Shown here one piece after another: positions 24,727-33,162 of a stretch of DNA of 64,000 nt (its first letter is position 1; every line of letters begins with the position of its first letter). The stretch covers positions 1 to 64,000 of the IMG/VR virus record IMGVR_UViG_3300020202_000064, one strand, 5' to 3'. A program made the translations under genes and the position numbers. The notes under the pieces were generated by a model. That model did not search any database, was not told the origin of the DNA, and worked only from the letters and a program-made list of their open reading frames with translations. Source of the stretch: a virus.

Positions 24727-25502
24727 TGTAAAACAGGAATCTTATCATCGAACCACGACCAGTTTTCGTTAAAACGTGGAGCATTGTTATCTATTTTCCA
24801 CCCCAAAACTTTTGTTATACAGATAGAACCTATAATCGGAGCGCCATCGAGATAACTTTTATATACACAACTACCCCTCTTATGATGAACGGGCAAATCA
24901 TTCCAATTCTTCCCCGATTTCTGGAATATAATTTCCTGCTTTTCTTTACTATTCTTACCTTCCAGTTCGTTGTGAGAAGCGTGCGCCAATGCCACCATTG
25001 AAATACTATTCTTGCTGGCGTCGTTTTGCCGCCAAAGGAGATAGTTTAAAACTTCAGAACGGGACGGAATTGTAAAAACGCGGGCATCGAAATGGGCCAA
25101 AATTCTTTCTGAAAAAGGTATCTCCGAAGAATACATATAACGGACATATCTCAATCGATTAAATGTTGCAGTCGCAATAGAAGCGCTGACGCTGGCTATC
25201 TTTTGAATATTCCCATCGAACCATGCCGAAGTGTTAAGTTCGTCAAAATCTGTAAGTACCAAACTAATCTCGTCTGACTGTGTATAACCAAATTTACACC
25301 CCTGTATCTGTTCACACAGCGCCTTAGTAGTGGCTTGCATATCCTCCATCAAACCCTCATCGAAGGGCTTAGTACAGCCGCGCGTATAGGTATGGAATGC
25401 TTTTCCATCAATACGTATAATCGTATATGAGCGGCGCGGGAGAAAATATCTCGCACGGTCCTCATAATTGGATTTCATCCTATCACCAAGAGCATCTTTC
25501 AT
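24723..25502 (-). CDS. Thg1-like protein (3'-5' RNA polymerase / tRNA 5'-end repair)
   Basis: A 259-residue member of the tRNAHis guanylyltransferase family. YTIIRIDGKAFHTYTRG holds the first metal Asp, and KFGYTQSDEISLVL holds the second metal motif (SDE). The conserved HFDARVF and the NYLLWRQNDASKNSI region follow. Bacterial and phage Thg1-like proteins add nucleotides in the 3'-to-5' direction to rebuild damaged or mismatched tRNA 5' ends. The tRNAHis gene here (42700-42779) already encodes G-1, so repair or editing is more likely than His maturation. Several phage tRNAs have mismatched position 1-72 pairs. Confidence 0.88.
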   Translation of the reverse strand: MKDALGDRMKSNYEDRARYFLPRRSYTIIRIDGKAFHTYTRGCTKPFDEGLMEDMQATTKALCEQIQGCKFGYTQSDEISLVLTDFDELNTSAWFDGNIQKIASVSASIATATFNRLRYVRYMYSSEIPFSERILAHFDARVFTIPSRSEVLNYLLWRQNDASKNSISMVALAHASHNELEGKNSKEKQEIIFQKSGKNWNDLPVHHKRGSCVYKSYLDGAPIIGSICITKVLGWKIDNNAPRFNENWSWFDDKIPVLQ

Positions 25503-25504
25503 AA

Positions 25505-25735
25505 TCAATAATTATTCCACTTAAATTCATCCGAGCATTTATTTATCGACATTATAAATAATGCAATAGATGTGGCAATATATGGAAGAGTCCACCAATA
25601 AAAATCATCAAATATTCCAAATAAATATCCAAGTCCGAAGGCGACCCAAATAATCAAGAAGGGTGACGCGCCGACCATAAAACGCTTAAAGCGTCTAATT
25701 TCCCAATCGTCGAATTCAAAGCGCCAGATTCTCAT
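25505..25735 (-). CDS. two-helix membrane protein
   Basis: A 76-residue protein with a basic N-terminus (RFEFDDWEIRRFKRFM) and two hydrophobic helices (ASPFLIIWVAFGLGYLFGIF and PYIATSIALFIMSI). Function unknown. Confidence 0.65.
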   Translation of the reverse strand: MRIWRFEFDDWEIRRFKRFMVGASPFLIIWVAFGLGYLFGIFDDFYWWTLPYIATSIALFIMSINKCSDEFKWNNY

Positions 25736-26199
25736 TCTTTAAACATCTCCCTTACCGTATTTTGCATGATTTGAGCAAGTTGTTCAGATAAGCCAAAACG
25801 CTCCACATTCTTTTCAATCGAAGTGCGTATATTACCATTTTTATTACGCTCAGTGGACGCTTTCCAGTCAACCAACATTTCCAAAATATCAATGAGCGTC
25901 ATATCATTAACGCCGTTTGGCCAATGCTGAGGATGATGGCGATTCTTGGCGTAATGATTATCCAGTGCCGGTTTAATCTTTTCCAACAGAGCCTTGTACT
26001 CGGGTGAATTATATTCGGTAGTCCGCAGGCTGTCCCAATGCTCTCCAAAAATTTCAGCCTCGGGACTTTCAAGTTTGGATGCATCATGCGCGCGGGCGCG
26101 GGCATCCAACTCTTCAATCATCTTATAGAGGTAATAGCGTACCCGGTGGATATGTTTGAGGTTTTCCAACTTACCCAAAATTGTTTTATCATTGTCCAT
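25732..26199 (-). CDS. DUF5662-like protein
   Basis: A 155-residue helical protein. The pattern RVRYYLYKMIEELDARARAH followed by HDASKLESPE and NHYAKNRHHPQHW resembles the DUF5662 family found in phages and mobile elements, with conserved His/Asp residues. Function is unknown in the family. Confidence 0.65.
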   Translation of the reverse strand: MDNDKTILGKLENLKHIHRVRYYLYKMIEELDARARAHDASKLESPEAEIFGEHWDSLRTTEYNSPEYKALLEKIKPALDNHYAKNRHHPQHWPNGVNDMTLIDILEMLVDWKASTERNKNGNIRTSIEKNVERFGLSEQLAQIMQNTVREMFKE

Positions 26200-26584
26200 G
26201 TTTAAACTTTAATTTGGCCACACACTTTTTAACTCCATCTATCTGGTTTTGATAGTAATTTGTACCATACGCGCCACCCAAGTGGTTAAAACTATCTAAT
26301 TTCTTTTGATATCGCCGTATTTGGTCTTCAATCTTTCCGATTGTTTCGCGTGACATATCCATCACAACAGCGTTGGAAATATCAAGATTAAACTCAATCA
26401 ACTCGGGTACGCCATATTCAGGGTAATTCTTCGAAAAGAACGTGATACGACTTTTAGCTTGACCAATTTTTGTATAAAACTTGGCCCTGTCTAGAGTATC
26501 AACCCAATTTCCCTTACTACCCCCACCAAATCCGACAGCGCGAAAGAATTTACCTTCACTATTTCGAACTACATATATTTTCAT
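26189..26584 (-). CDS. hypothetical protein
   Basis: A 131-residue protein, beta-rich in the first half (MKIYVVRNSEGKFFRAVGFG) and helical and basic at the end. It is ATGA-coupled to the SLOG protein upstream. No family is recognised. Confidence 0.55.
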   Translation of the reverse strand: MKIYVVRNSEGKFFRAVGFGGGSKGNWVDTLDRAKFYTKIGQAKSRITFFSKNYPEYGVPELIEFNLDISNAVVMDMSRETIGKIEDQIRRYQKKLDSFNHLGGAYGTNYYQNQIDGVKKCVAKLKFKHGQ

Positions 26585-27156
26585 ACTTCAGCGGGGTTAT
26601 AAAGCTGCATCGTGGTCAAATCACAATGCCAAGTTTGCATCTTGTCCTTGATACCAAGGAAATAACCCATGCAATGCGACGTGCCACCATCCTTAAGTCG
26701 CGCACCTGCACCGAATGTAAATGCCAGCAACGTACTGGCAGTTTCGGCCACAACCTTATTTCGGGCATGAAAACCGCCACCGGTACGAACTACCGCACCC
26801 TTCTCAATTGCACGCTTAATCTCAGCAAGACTATTAATACCAGTCTTAAAATGGAAACGCTGATGGTAGAGGTTGGAGATTGGGCCAGAAGGGTTATCAA
26901 CTTGGAACATTACATCGTCCATGTTAAATTCACATGGCAACTCCAAATTGAGACTCGATACGAATCCAGCATTATATGCCTGAACTGCAATGTGGTCAGC
27001 GTAAGCCGCTCCACCACTAACAAGGCGGGTAAATTTATGTTCCTTAATAAATCGACCGGCAGCAATTTTCATCTCGTTGAATTTAGCCAACGACAACTTA
27101 TCAGCGTCCGAGCCGCGACCCGCTGTACCAATAATACCGAGAACGTTTGTATTCAT
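26581..27156 (-). CDS. SLOG-family Rossmann protein
   Basis: A 191-residue protein of the SLOG (DprA/LOG-like) superfamily: LGIIGTAGRGSD, LVSGGAAYADHIAVQ and RTGGGFHARNKVVAE with ETASTLLAFTFGAG form the nucleotide-binding loops. SLOG domains bind or cleave nucleotide ligands and recur in conflict systems. A second one is at the right edge of the window. Confidence 0.7.
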   Translation of the reverse strand: MNTNVLGIIGTAGRGSDADKLSLAKFNEMKIAAGRFIKEHKFTRLVSGGAAYADHIAVQAYNAGFVSSLNLELPCEFNMDDVMFQVDNPSGPISNLYHQRFHFKTGINSLAEIKRAIEKGAVVRTGGGFHARNKVVAETASTLLAFTFGAGARLKDGGTSHCMGYFLGIKDKMQTWHCDLTTMQLYNPAEV

Positions 27157-27164
27157 AATTAAAA

Positions 27165-27611
27165 TTAGATATATATATAAGCCGCCGTTACACCACGTTG
27201 ATTAAATATGACGCAATCGCCACCCTTTACTACAATCGGAAACTTTGTCAAATTTTCACAAACAAAGCCCGCATCCGTATATGGGTCATATGTGATTTTG
27301 GCCGGAAGCGTCCGTAGGTCGGCGGCAGTAGTTCCCATACCACCCTCAGTTGCAATATAGCCGCGAACCCATGCATGTACATTTCTCTGTTGTTTTTCAC
27401 GCAGACGTTTCTGACCCGCCTTACTAACAATGAATTCACATTTACGTAACATTAACTGGTCGGTATGTCCAACGACGCGTCCGCGTTGTCGCACACTATA
27501 CACCTTTCCCGGCTTATTCAAGTTTCTATAAACATGAACAACCCACTTGGGGTTGACGGTTCGCCCCTCAAAAGGAACGATTATATTATCTTTTCCAAGT
27601 GAGTTATTCAC
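27165..27611 (-). CDS. conserved phage protein, GTG start
   Basis: A 148-residue basic protein. The segment KVYSVRQRGRVVGHTDQLML and KRLREKQQRNVHAWVRG are of a kind repeatedly seen in large-phage hypothetical proteins. GTG overlaps the upstream stop (GTGA). Function unknown. Confidence 0.6.
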   Translation of the reverse strand: MNNSLGKDNIIVPFEGRTVNPKWVVHVYRNLNKPGKVYSVRQRGRVVGHTDQLMLRKCEFIVSKAGQKRLREKQQRNVHAWVRGYIATEGGMGTTAADLRTLPAKITYDPYTDAGFVCENLTKFPIVVKGGDCVIFNQRGVTAAYIYI

Positions 27612-28093
27612 GTGTTTTCAAGGATATATAACGCCATCAGATACTTATCGCGCATGTTTCCGTGCTTAAGGTCTGAAGAATTATGTTTTAGGTCTCCTAT
27701 TTTGACAATTTTAGAATAGGGATTTTCTCTTGCAGCTAGGACAAAATCAAGATAGTTAGGATATCTATTTTTGTTTAGGCGGCGTAGGGCGTCAATAATA
27801 TCAACCCAATCAAGGTCGCCTATTTCTTGGTGAATATCTGCTTTACGATAAATTGCGACAACTTTATATTCCTTGTTCTCGAATTCCTTTATATCTTCGC
27901 AAATATCATGAGAGAGCGCAATGATACTTATAATTTTCTGCGTGGTCGCGTTTGAAAATGTTTTTAACCATCGCTCTAACGCCAGCTTCTCAACCGCTTC
28001 CAGATGCGTAAAGTAAGGGTCACCATTCCAACGTTTCTGGTTGACATGCTTTTCCTTTACGAAGGAGCGTACAAATTCTACAATATTACTCAT
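27608..28093 (-). CDS. SpoT/MESH1-like HD hydrolase
   Basis: A 161-residue HD protein starting MSNIVEFVRSFV. YFTHLEAVEKLA supplies the first His, ALSHDICEDI the HD-ED pair and KIGDLKHNSSD the last Asp, the pattern of the hydrolase domain of SpoT and small alarmone hydrolases. Degradation of (p)ppGpp during infection is the usual inference; other nucleotide substrates are possible. Confidence 0.72.
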   Translation of the reverse strand: MSNIVEFVRSFVKEKHVNQKRWNGDPYFTHLEAVEKLALERWLKTFSNATTQKIISIIALSHDICEDIKEFENKEYKVVAIYRKADIHQEIGDLDWVDIIDALRRLNKNRYPNYLDFVLAARENPYSKIVKIGDLKHNSSDLKHGNMRDKYLMALYILENT

Positions 28094-28619
28094 TTTTCTT
28101 ATCTTGAGCACTATGAGAAGGAATGTCAAGTCCTTCTGGCGGACGTGGATAATCAACTGTCTTACCCTCTTTGATTGAACGAATTACGTAACCGTTGTCG
28201 TCAGCAAAAAGAATTTCCATTGTCGGAAAGCTGATTGAAGTCACCGAACATCCCGTGCGAATGATTTCCCAAGCCATAGCAGCCCAATGAAGGCGCGCGG
28301 CAGGAATCAATTCTCCTTTTTCATCATACAATTCACGATATGAGAATCGCTGATATTGAATCGCAAGAGGTTCTCTATCTTCATCTTCCGGAATGGCACA
28401 AAGGAGGAACGGAATTTTCGCCTTGTCCAGCAGTGAGGCGGCAGCATGAACCATCGCGTATCGCTCTCGCATTTCAGGCGTAAGAGAGGCGAAATATTTT
28501 TCCCGTTCGGCATTCACCTTATTTTGATAACTTGTATTACATTCTTTTGCGGTGCCATCACATGGGTCAGCCTCAACTTTACCGTTTTTAAAACCAGCGT
28601 AACTTTTATTTTCGCTCAT
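28086..28619 (-). CDS. hypothetical protein
   Basis: A 177-residue soluble protein with a helical first half (ASLTPEMRERYAMVHAAASL) and a beta-rich second half. It is located between the MazG-like and SpoT-like genes. No family is recognised. Confidence 0.55.
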   Translation of the reverse strand: MSENKSYAGFKNGKVEADPCDGTAKECNTSYQNKVNAEREKYFASLTPEMRERYAMVHAAASLLDKAKIPFLLCAIPEDEDREPLAIQYQRFSYRELYDEKGELIPAARLHWAAMAWEIIRTGCSVTSISFPTMEILFADDNGYVIRSIKEGKTVDYPRPPEGLDIPSHSAQDKKNE

Positions 28620-28861
28620 TGTCTATCTCCTGTTTGGAAGGCGCGCTTGGTTGCGTCCTTCATTTTAATTATATCGTCTAACTTTATATTATATTTAAGA
28701 AATACGTACTCTTCGATTGCACCCAACAAATCCGAAAATTCAACCAGTTCTAAAATGGGACTCTGCTGTTCGCGTGCATCCAACAACTCTTCCCATTCTT
28801 CTTGAATTTTCGAGAAGCCACCGAAACTACCCTTTGGAATATCTCTAAGATGATAACCCAT
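28616..28861 (-). CDS. MazG-like nucleotide pyrophosphohydrolase
   Basis: An 81-residue all-helical protein. FSKIQEEWEELLDAREQQ supplies the EExxE metal site and ELVEFSDLLGAIEEYV the second ExxD site, as in small MazG-like (d)NTP pyrophosphatases. The ATG at 28861 overlaps the upstream stop. Phage MazG proteins are thought to tune nucleotide or alarmone pools. Confidence 0.75.
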   Translation of the reverse strand: MGYHLRDIPKGSFGGFSKIQEEWEELLDAREQQSPILELVEFSDLLGAIEEYVFLKYNIKLDDIIKMKDATKRAFQTGDRQ

Positions 28862-29418
28862 TATAAAAGGTTCCGTACAATATCCCATAGTTCTGATTCG
28901 GAACGTTTAACCGAAAATGGACAGAGAGGCTTACTACCAACGGGAAATACAATCTGCGCCGTCTCTTTTTTATAAGGAGAACGCCTTATCAATGTAATCG
29001 CATTACTTGAATCAACTTGGTGGAAAGTTTCATGGTGTATGTAATATGAACTACCCCAACCATGTTCCGTATCTAGTACACACTTAATATTGCAGGGGTG
29101 AGTAGGAAAAGTCTTCTTTTCTGTTTCCTTACACGTCTCTTCTGTTAACCAATGTGTATTTTCAGTAGTGAAAGAATCAAATATATCTACCTCGTATATT
29201 TTCTGTTTGAGACTACCCCGAAGTACATGGGAGGTAAAATTATACCTATGATTGTGGATTTCTTCTTCGGTGGAAGTTTTAGGAAGGGCGGATGTATAAA
29301 AATGAACGCGCTCTGATTCATTCAGTTTGATTTGAATAAACCCAAGTCCAAACCAATGGATTGATTTGGCATTTTTCTTGAGCCAATCGGTACTAAATAC
29401 ATTAAGTGGTGAAACCAT
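28861..29418 (-). CDS. cupin-like protein
   Basis: A 185-residue protein whose core has EEEIHNHRYNFTSHVLRG and, about 80 residues later, YYIHHETFHQV. The two His-containing beta motifs are typical of cupins and cysteine-dioxygenase-like enzymes. The ATG at 29418 is preferred over a longer frame that overlaps the upstream gene. Substrate unknown. Confidence 0.6.
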   Translation of the reverse strand: MVSPLNVFSTDWLKKNAKSIHWFGLGFIQIKLNESERVHFYTSALPKTSTEEEIHNHRYNFTSHVLRGSLKQKIYEVDIFDSFTTENTHWLTEETCKETEKKTFPTHPCNIKCVLDTEHGWGSSYYIHHETFHQVDSSNAITLIRRSPYKKETAQIVFPVGSKPLCPFSVKRSESELWDIVRNLL

Positions 29419-29986
29419 ATTTTTTTCTTGTGAGAGTGAAGCGGGGTTCGGCACAACCCGTACCATAAACCCATGTTAAAAAATCGCAACGCCTGATACC
29501 ATAGCTACCTAATTCAACGTTGTCAAACAAAATATCGAATTGTCGTAAACCGGTTTCTTTAATTTTCAATGGTTGAACCTCTGGTAAATAATTAGGAAAG
29601 AAGTCTTTGAAGAAAATAAATGCGTCCCGAACAACGGATTCGAGAACCGACGCCGCGTCTATCGGATTAAAGTCAGTAACAATCAATTCGTTCTTTATGA
29701 AATATTTCGTATGTAGGGAATCAAAAGGGTCGTGCCGGAAACAAGGCGTGACAGTTTGAAACTTACCTTTGGGGAGGAAGCCCTTGAGATATTGATAAAG
29801 GAAGGATTGTTCGCCAGATGCCACAAGAACCTTACCATCTTCGTGTTTTAGCGACATTTCCTTCGCTTCGGGCGGACGCGTGATATCAGATACGGCTTTC
29901 GTCACGGTCCACGGTGTTTCCACACGTGTATAGCCGCACTTTTCATAATGCTTAATAGAAGCATCAATTATACCATAATCAATCAT
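29402..29986 (-). CDS. class II aminoacyl-tRNA synthetase-like core
   Basis: A 194-residue protein that resembles a minimal class II aaRS catalytic fold. CGYTRVETPW is motif-1-like. VTPCFRHDPFDSLHTKYF ending in KNEL is motif-2-like, with the Arg and the downstream Glu. ELGSYGIRRCD and GTGCAEPRFTLTR form a motif-3-like Gly/Arg end. No anticodon-binding or editing domain is present. Stand-alone class II cores act in amino-acid metabolism or modify tRNA or proteins. In a phage with a full tRNA set, a tRNA-related role is tempting but unproven. Confidence 0.6.
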   Translation of the reverse strand: MIDYGIIDASIKHYEKCGYTRVETPWTVTKAVSDITRPPEAKEMSLKHEDGKVLVASGEQSFLYQYLKGFLPKGKFQTVTPCFRHDPFDSLHTKYFIKNELIVTDFNPIDAASVLESVVRDAFIFFKDFFPNYLPEVQPLKIKETGLRQFDILFDNVELGSYGIRRCDFLTWVYGTGCAEPRFTLTRKKYGFTT

Positions 29987-30552
29987 GATATTTTACGAAG
30001 CAAATCTTGAGTGTGAGGATAACTTGGCTTATAACTAGGGTCTTTCTTATCCCTTTTTTGGATTAGAAGACGGCGGACGTTCATAAGCGCCACACCGAGT
30101 AAATTGCGGCCAAGCCAATTACGTTCATCCAAAATTTCGGGGTCGCTCTCGTACCAGCCCACACCCCAAATCTTGTCCCTACGGGAAGCTTCAACTAAAA
30201 TACGGTTGCCGGTTTGTAGAATCTGTTTTTCGAATTCTGGGTTTTGCGAGAATTTTAAATAGTTGACATAGGTCATGTAGCCAAGCGCAACACAATCCCA
30301 AGCGTATTCATCGAAGTTCTTTACCTGACGCCCGAGACTTTTAACCATTGATGGGTCTGTTTCCATGGCGATAATTTGCGCTGATTCCTTATCTCCAAAG
30401 AACAGCGCTTTGTACATCATGAAGGCTTGTTCTGTGGAATCGAACGGAGCGTCGCCCAACAAGGGGTCTATGAATTGCTTGGGTGTCGAGTGCCAATTCG
30501 AATAGATTTCTCCACCCGAATAAAAGTATACGTGTGTATCGGTTGTTTTCAT
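29983..30552 (-). CDS. NADAR (YbiA-like) glycosidase
   Basis: A 189-residue protein with the NADAR/DUF1768 signature in order: FYSGGEIYSNWHS, DSTEQAFMMYKALFFGD (invariant EQ and K), KSLGRQVKNFD, NRILVEASRRDKIWGVGW and NWLGRNLLGVALMNVR. YbiA-type enzymes hydrolyse N-glycosidic bonds, and NADAR proteins remove ADP-ribose from guanine or act on ADP-ribosyl conjugates. Together with NAD salvage, Nudix and the LigA-Ia-like fragment, it suggests defence against NAD-based or ADP-ribosylating immunity. Confidence 0.87.
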   Translation of the reverse strand: MKTTDTHVYFYSGGEIYSNWHSTPKQFIDPLLGDAPFDSTEQAFMMYKALFFGDKESAQIIAMETDPSMVKSLGRQVKNFDEYAWDCVALGYMTYVNYLKFSQNPEFEKQILQTGNRILVEASRRDKIWGVGWYESDPEILDERNWLGRNLLGVALMNVRRLLIQKRDKKDPSYKPSYPHTQDLLRKIS

Positions 30553-30854
30553 TTGTTAAGTTCCGCCTTTATCTCTATATAGATTCCGCGATATTTATTA
30601 TAAACATTTGCGTCGAAACCAACTTCTCTCCAATTTTTGACAAACTCAATAATATTAATTTCTTTATAATCATTCAATTCGTCATTTTTGATACATACCG
30701 GACTGCCATTATCTCCATGGTAGGTCGCGATAACCGTATATATTGGGGCGTGCTTATTCATGAATAAAATCCAGCGCGAACCAACAGTTGGAAGTTGATA
30801 ACTTAGCCGAGGATTAAAACACCGTTTCAGAGCATCGATTATTACATCAATCAT
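30549..30854 (-). CDS. hypothetical protein
   Basis: A 101-residue protein (MIDVIIDALKRCFNP...) with a beta-rich middle (YTVIATYHGDNGSPVCIKND) typical of small SH3-like barrels. The ATG at 30854 is used because the longer frame lies in the membrane gene upstream. Confidence 0.55.
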   Translation of the reverse strand: MIDVIIDALKRCFNPRLSYQLPTVGSRWILFMNKHAPIYTVIATYHGDNGSPVCIKNDELNDYKEINIIEFVKNWREVGFDANVYNKYRGIYIEIKAELNK

Positions 30855-30855
30855 A

Positions 30856-32016
30856 TTAACGAAATTTAAAATAGCGATGGTTTGTATAATACGAGGGATA
30901 TCGATGTCCGTTACCATCTTTATCGTATTCGTTTTTATGGAAGAATATCCATAGAGCTACTTGTGATACAAGCATGAATATAATAAAAGACCATAGCGCC
31001 CACATCGGGACCGGAACAGAAATATGCGAAAAATCGTTCCAATTTTTCAACTTATAATTAGCGCGAATTTCCTTACCGATAAGCGGCAATACGTCATTCG
31101 ATATACCATTCTCTAGGACAATCTGTTCCAAATTGCGCTTACAAGTCTCTTCGTCCGTCCAACCGAAACATTTTACCCAATTTGGTTTTTTATTATCGCC
31201 GCCCCAAACTATAACAACATCATTCTTTTTGCCGCCAATCCAAGCCGCGCGCTGCCATTCCGCCATCATTGAATCAACATCCCCCATTCCAACGAGGATA
31301 ACGTTCACCTTGCATAACGGACCTAAAACGGCATTAAACTGGTCGAAAGTAAGATAATCAACTGTGTTCGCCGCCGTACCCACTAATCGGTCAGAGCGAA
31401 ACGGGTCCGCATTGACGGGATACGGAAATACCTTTATATCGATTGGAACCTTTTCAAATGAGAAGACGGAGGGTGCGGCCTTAACGCGATTTTCAAAATA
31501 ACGTGTGTCGGTCACTGGCTCCAACCAACCTGTTTTGTTGTGAGCGATATAAATGTTGTGGTCACCCTTGTGAAAGCCGCTTTTATGCACCCAGCGAGTT
31601 TCAATATGGTTGCCAAATTTTTGCGCTAATTCATGATACTTGTCTTCTGAAATACGAATGTTACTTATTGTAGTTTCGGCTACCCAATATTCATGATGGG
31701 TGCGGTATTCAGTTGTGTAATAAATCTCGGTTCTCGTGCCACCACGACCATCAGAGACAGTACGAGTATGCATCTGTTGATACTGTTCAACCCAACGAGG
31801 ATGGAAAACAGCCTGTTCAACTCGTCCACTCCAAGTTTCCGTATCGATTGTCTGACCGTATAAACCGACGAAATGGAAGACACCCGCTAACGCGAAACAA
31901 AGCGCCGCATTACCAATCCACTCAATCCAATGGACGCGTTTGCCTAGCGCCCACATAATGCCGCCATATACGAATGGAATGACGGCAAGAATGTAGAATA
32001 TGACTGCGGGAATCAT
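30856..32016 (-). CDS. membrane protein with TPM-like extracytoplasmic part
   Basis: A 386-residue protein. Two N-terminal transmembrane helices (AVIFYILAVIPFVYGGIMWA; WIGNAALCFALAGVFHFVGL) lead into a large soluble region (residues about 65-330), then one C-terminal helix (WALWSFIIFMLVSQVALWIF). LemA is encoded just upstream in the same operon. LemA and TPM-domain membrane proteins often pair in bacteria, which supports but does not prove a TPM-type fold. Confidence 0.65.
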   Translation of the reverse strand: MIPAVIFYILAVIPFVYGGIMWALGKRVHWIEWIGNAALCFALAGVFHFVGLYGQTIDTETWSGRVEQAVFHPRWVEQYQQMHTRTVSDGRGGTRTEIYYTTEYRTHHEYWVAETTISNIRISEDKYHELAQKFGNHIETRWVHKSGFHKGDHNIYIAHNKTGWLEPVTDTRYFENRVKAAPSVFSFEKVPIDIKVFPYPVNADPFRSDRLVGTAANTVDYLTFDQFNAVLGPLCKVNVILVGMGDVDSMMAEWQRAAWIGGKKNDVVIVWGGDNKKPNWVKCFGWTDEETCKRNLEQIVLENGISNDVLPLIGKEIRANYKLKNWNDFSHISVPVPMWALWSFIIFMLVSQVALWIFFHKNEYDKDGNGHRYPSYYTNHRYFKFR

Positions 32017-32096
32017 TTTAGATTTTGAGCAGCCAAAAACACAGCTATACAGAGCGATACAAGCATTAAACAGAAGATAAGTATTCGAATTTTCAT
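32013..32096 (-). CDS. 27-residue membrane peptide
   Basis: A tiny ORF, essentially one transmembrane helix (ILIFCLMLVSLCIAVFLAA), placed between lemA and the membrane gene with ATGA coupling to the latter. Confidence 0.5.
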   Translation of the reverse strand: MKIRILIFCLMLVSLCIAVFLAAQNLK

Positions 32097-32097
32097 A

Positions 32098-32661
32098 TTA
32101 CTTCTTCGCTCCCATGTTTAGATTAACATCGTCATCCTTGCCAGTGGCGAACGCGGCTTCGGTTCGAGTAGACGTAATAACCTTGGGAACGATTTTCTGA
32201 AACCCCATCATAGGCAAGATAAAATTGCCGGGAAAGACGGATAGCCGCTGATTGTATTGTTCAGAGATACTTACAAGTTCGCGCTGGTTACGCGTCCAAC
32301 CATCACGAGAACCCGTAATGATATTCATAAGCTGACCATAGAGCCGCAAATCAACCGTGGGTGCGGCTTCCTTAATCCATGTCATCACGCGCCCCTGACC
32401 CTCACTCGTGCGAGCATTTGCATACCCCTCAAAAATTTCGCGGAAGGCGTTCTTCTGTGCCTCGGGCACTTGCGCCGTCTGCTGAATCTTCTTCCACATG
32501 TTATCAAATTCGGCAGAATTAGCCGCCACCTTTGATTCATATTGGTTTCGAAGGGTTGCGGCATCATTATAAGTACCTATCAGCCAAAGACCAAGGACGA
32601 GAGCTAGCAGCGCAAAACCGCCAGCGAAGATACCGCCGACAATGAGGAATGTTTTATTCAT
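32098..32661 (-). CDS. LemA family protein
   Basis: A 187-residue protein: an N-terminal membrane anchor (TFLIVGGIFAGGFALLALVL), then an all-helical periplasmic-type domain. YNDAATLRNQYESKVA and DNMWKKIQQTAQVPEAQK fit the LemA pattern, as does the late IVPKVITSTRT. The ATG at 32661 is used. LemA proteins are found widely in bacteria with no settled function. A CTTGACG motif lies upstream, so lemA begins a transcription unit. Confidence 0.8.
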   Translation of the reverse strand: MNKTFLIVGGIFAGGFALLALVLGLWLIGTYNDAATLRNQYESKVAANSAEFDNMWKKIQQTAQVPEAQKNAFREIFEGYANARTSEGQGRVMTWIKEAAPTVDLRLYGQLMNIITGSRDGWTRNQRELVSISEQYNQRLSVFPGNFILPMMGFQKIVPKVITSTRTEAAFATGKDDDVNLNMGAKK

Positions 32662-32693
32662 AGGAATTTGAGGTAAAATCAAAGAGCGGCGCA

Positions 32694-32700
32694 CGTCAAG
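32694..32700 (-). promoter_or_regulatory. CTTGACG promoter-like motif
   Basis: CTTGACG on the minus strand, 33 nt before the lemA ATG at 32661, after a short gap in the gene row. Confidence 0.4.
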
Positions 32701-32707
32701 AATTATT

Positions 32708-32944
32708 TTAAACTTTTGTAGCGCCAGTCGTCGTTTTTACAAGTCCAATTGTAATAACTGGAATGGGAGTGTCGTCAATTTCTTGCGGTTTTGAAAAATG
32801 GGTCGCCGTAAAAGAATGGTGGATTTCTGGATTTTTCAGCCAAAGGTTGAAAGCTTTCATGAGATTTCTTTTATTCGCGTAAATGCCGCCCATCGAGGAA
32901 CTAGCCCCAAATTGACTCCAAATGTAATTATACTTGGTTTTCAT
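32708..32944 (-). CDS. hypothetical protein
   Basis: A 78-residue soluble protein (IWSQFGASSSMGGIYANKRN). It ends just before the lemA promoter motif. No family is recognised. Confidence 0.55.
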   Translation of the reverse strand: MKTKYNYIWSQFGASSSMGGIYANKRNLMKAFNLWLKNPEIHHSFTATHFSKPQEIDDTPIPVITIGLVKTTTGATKV

Positions 32945-32946
32945 AT

Positions 32947-33162
32947 TTATCTTTCTTCAAGCCAAATACTCATATCATCCCAAATAGAATAATCGCTATC
33001 ATTATATCGATTTTTCTTTTCCAAATCCTTTTTTACTACATCCCTAAAATCTTTCGTCACCAATAAAAGCGCATTGTTTATTGCCTGTTCTTTGGTTTTA
33101 AAGGGGCCACGTCTTTTCCTTCCATCATCGCCAAAAGATTCTTTGTAAAGAAAATATTTCAT
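32947..33162 (-). CDS. hypothetical protein
   Basis: A 71-residue charged protein (MKYFLYKESFGDDGRKRRG...), ATGA-coupled to the nuclease-like gene upstream. No family is recognised. Confidence 0.55.
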   Translation of the reverse strand: MKYFLYKESFGDDGRKRRGPFKTKEQAINNALLLVTKDFRDVVKKDLEKKNRYNDSDYSIWDDMSIWLEER

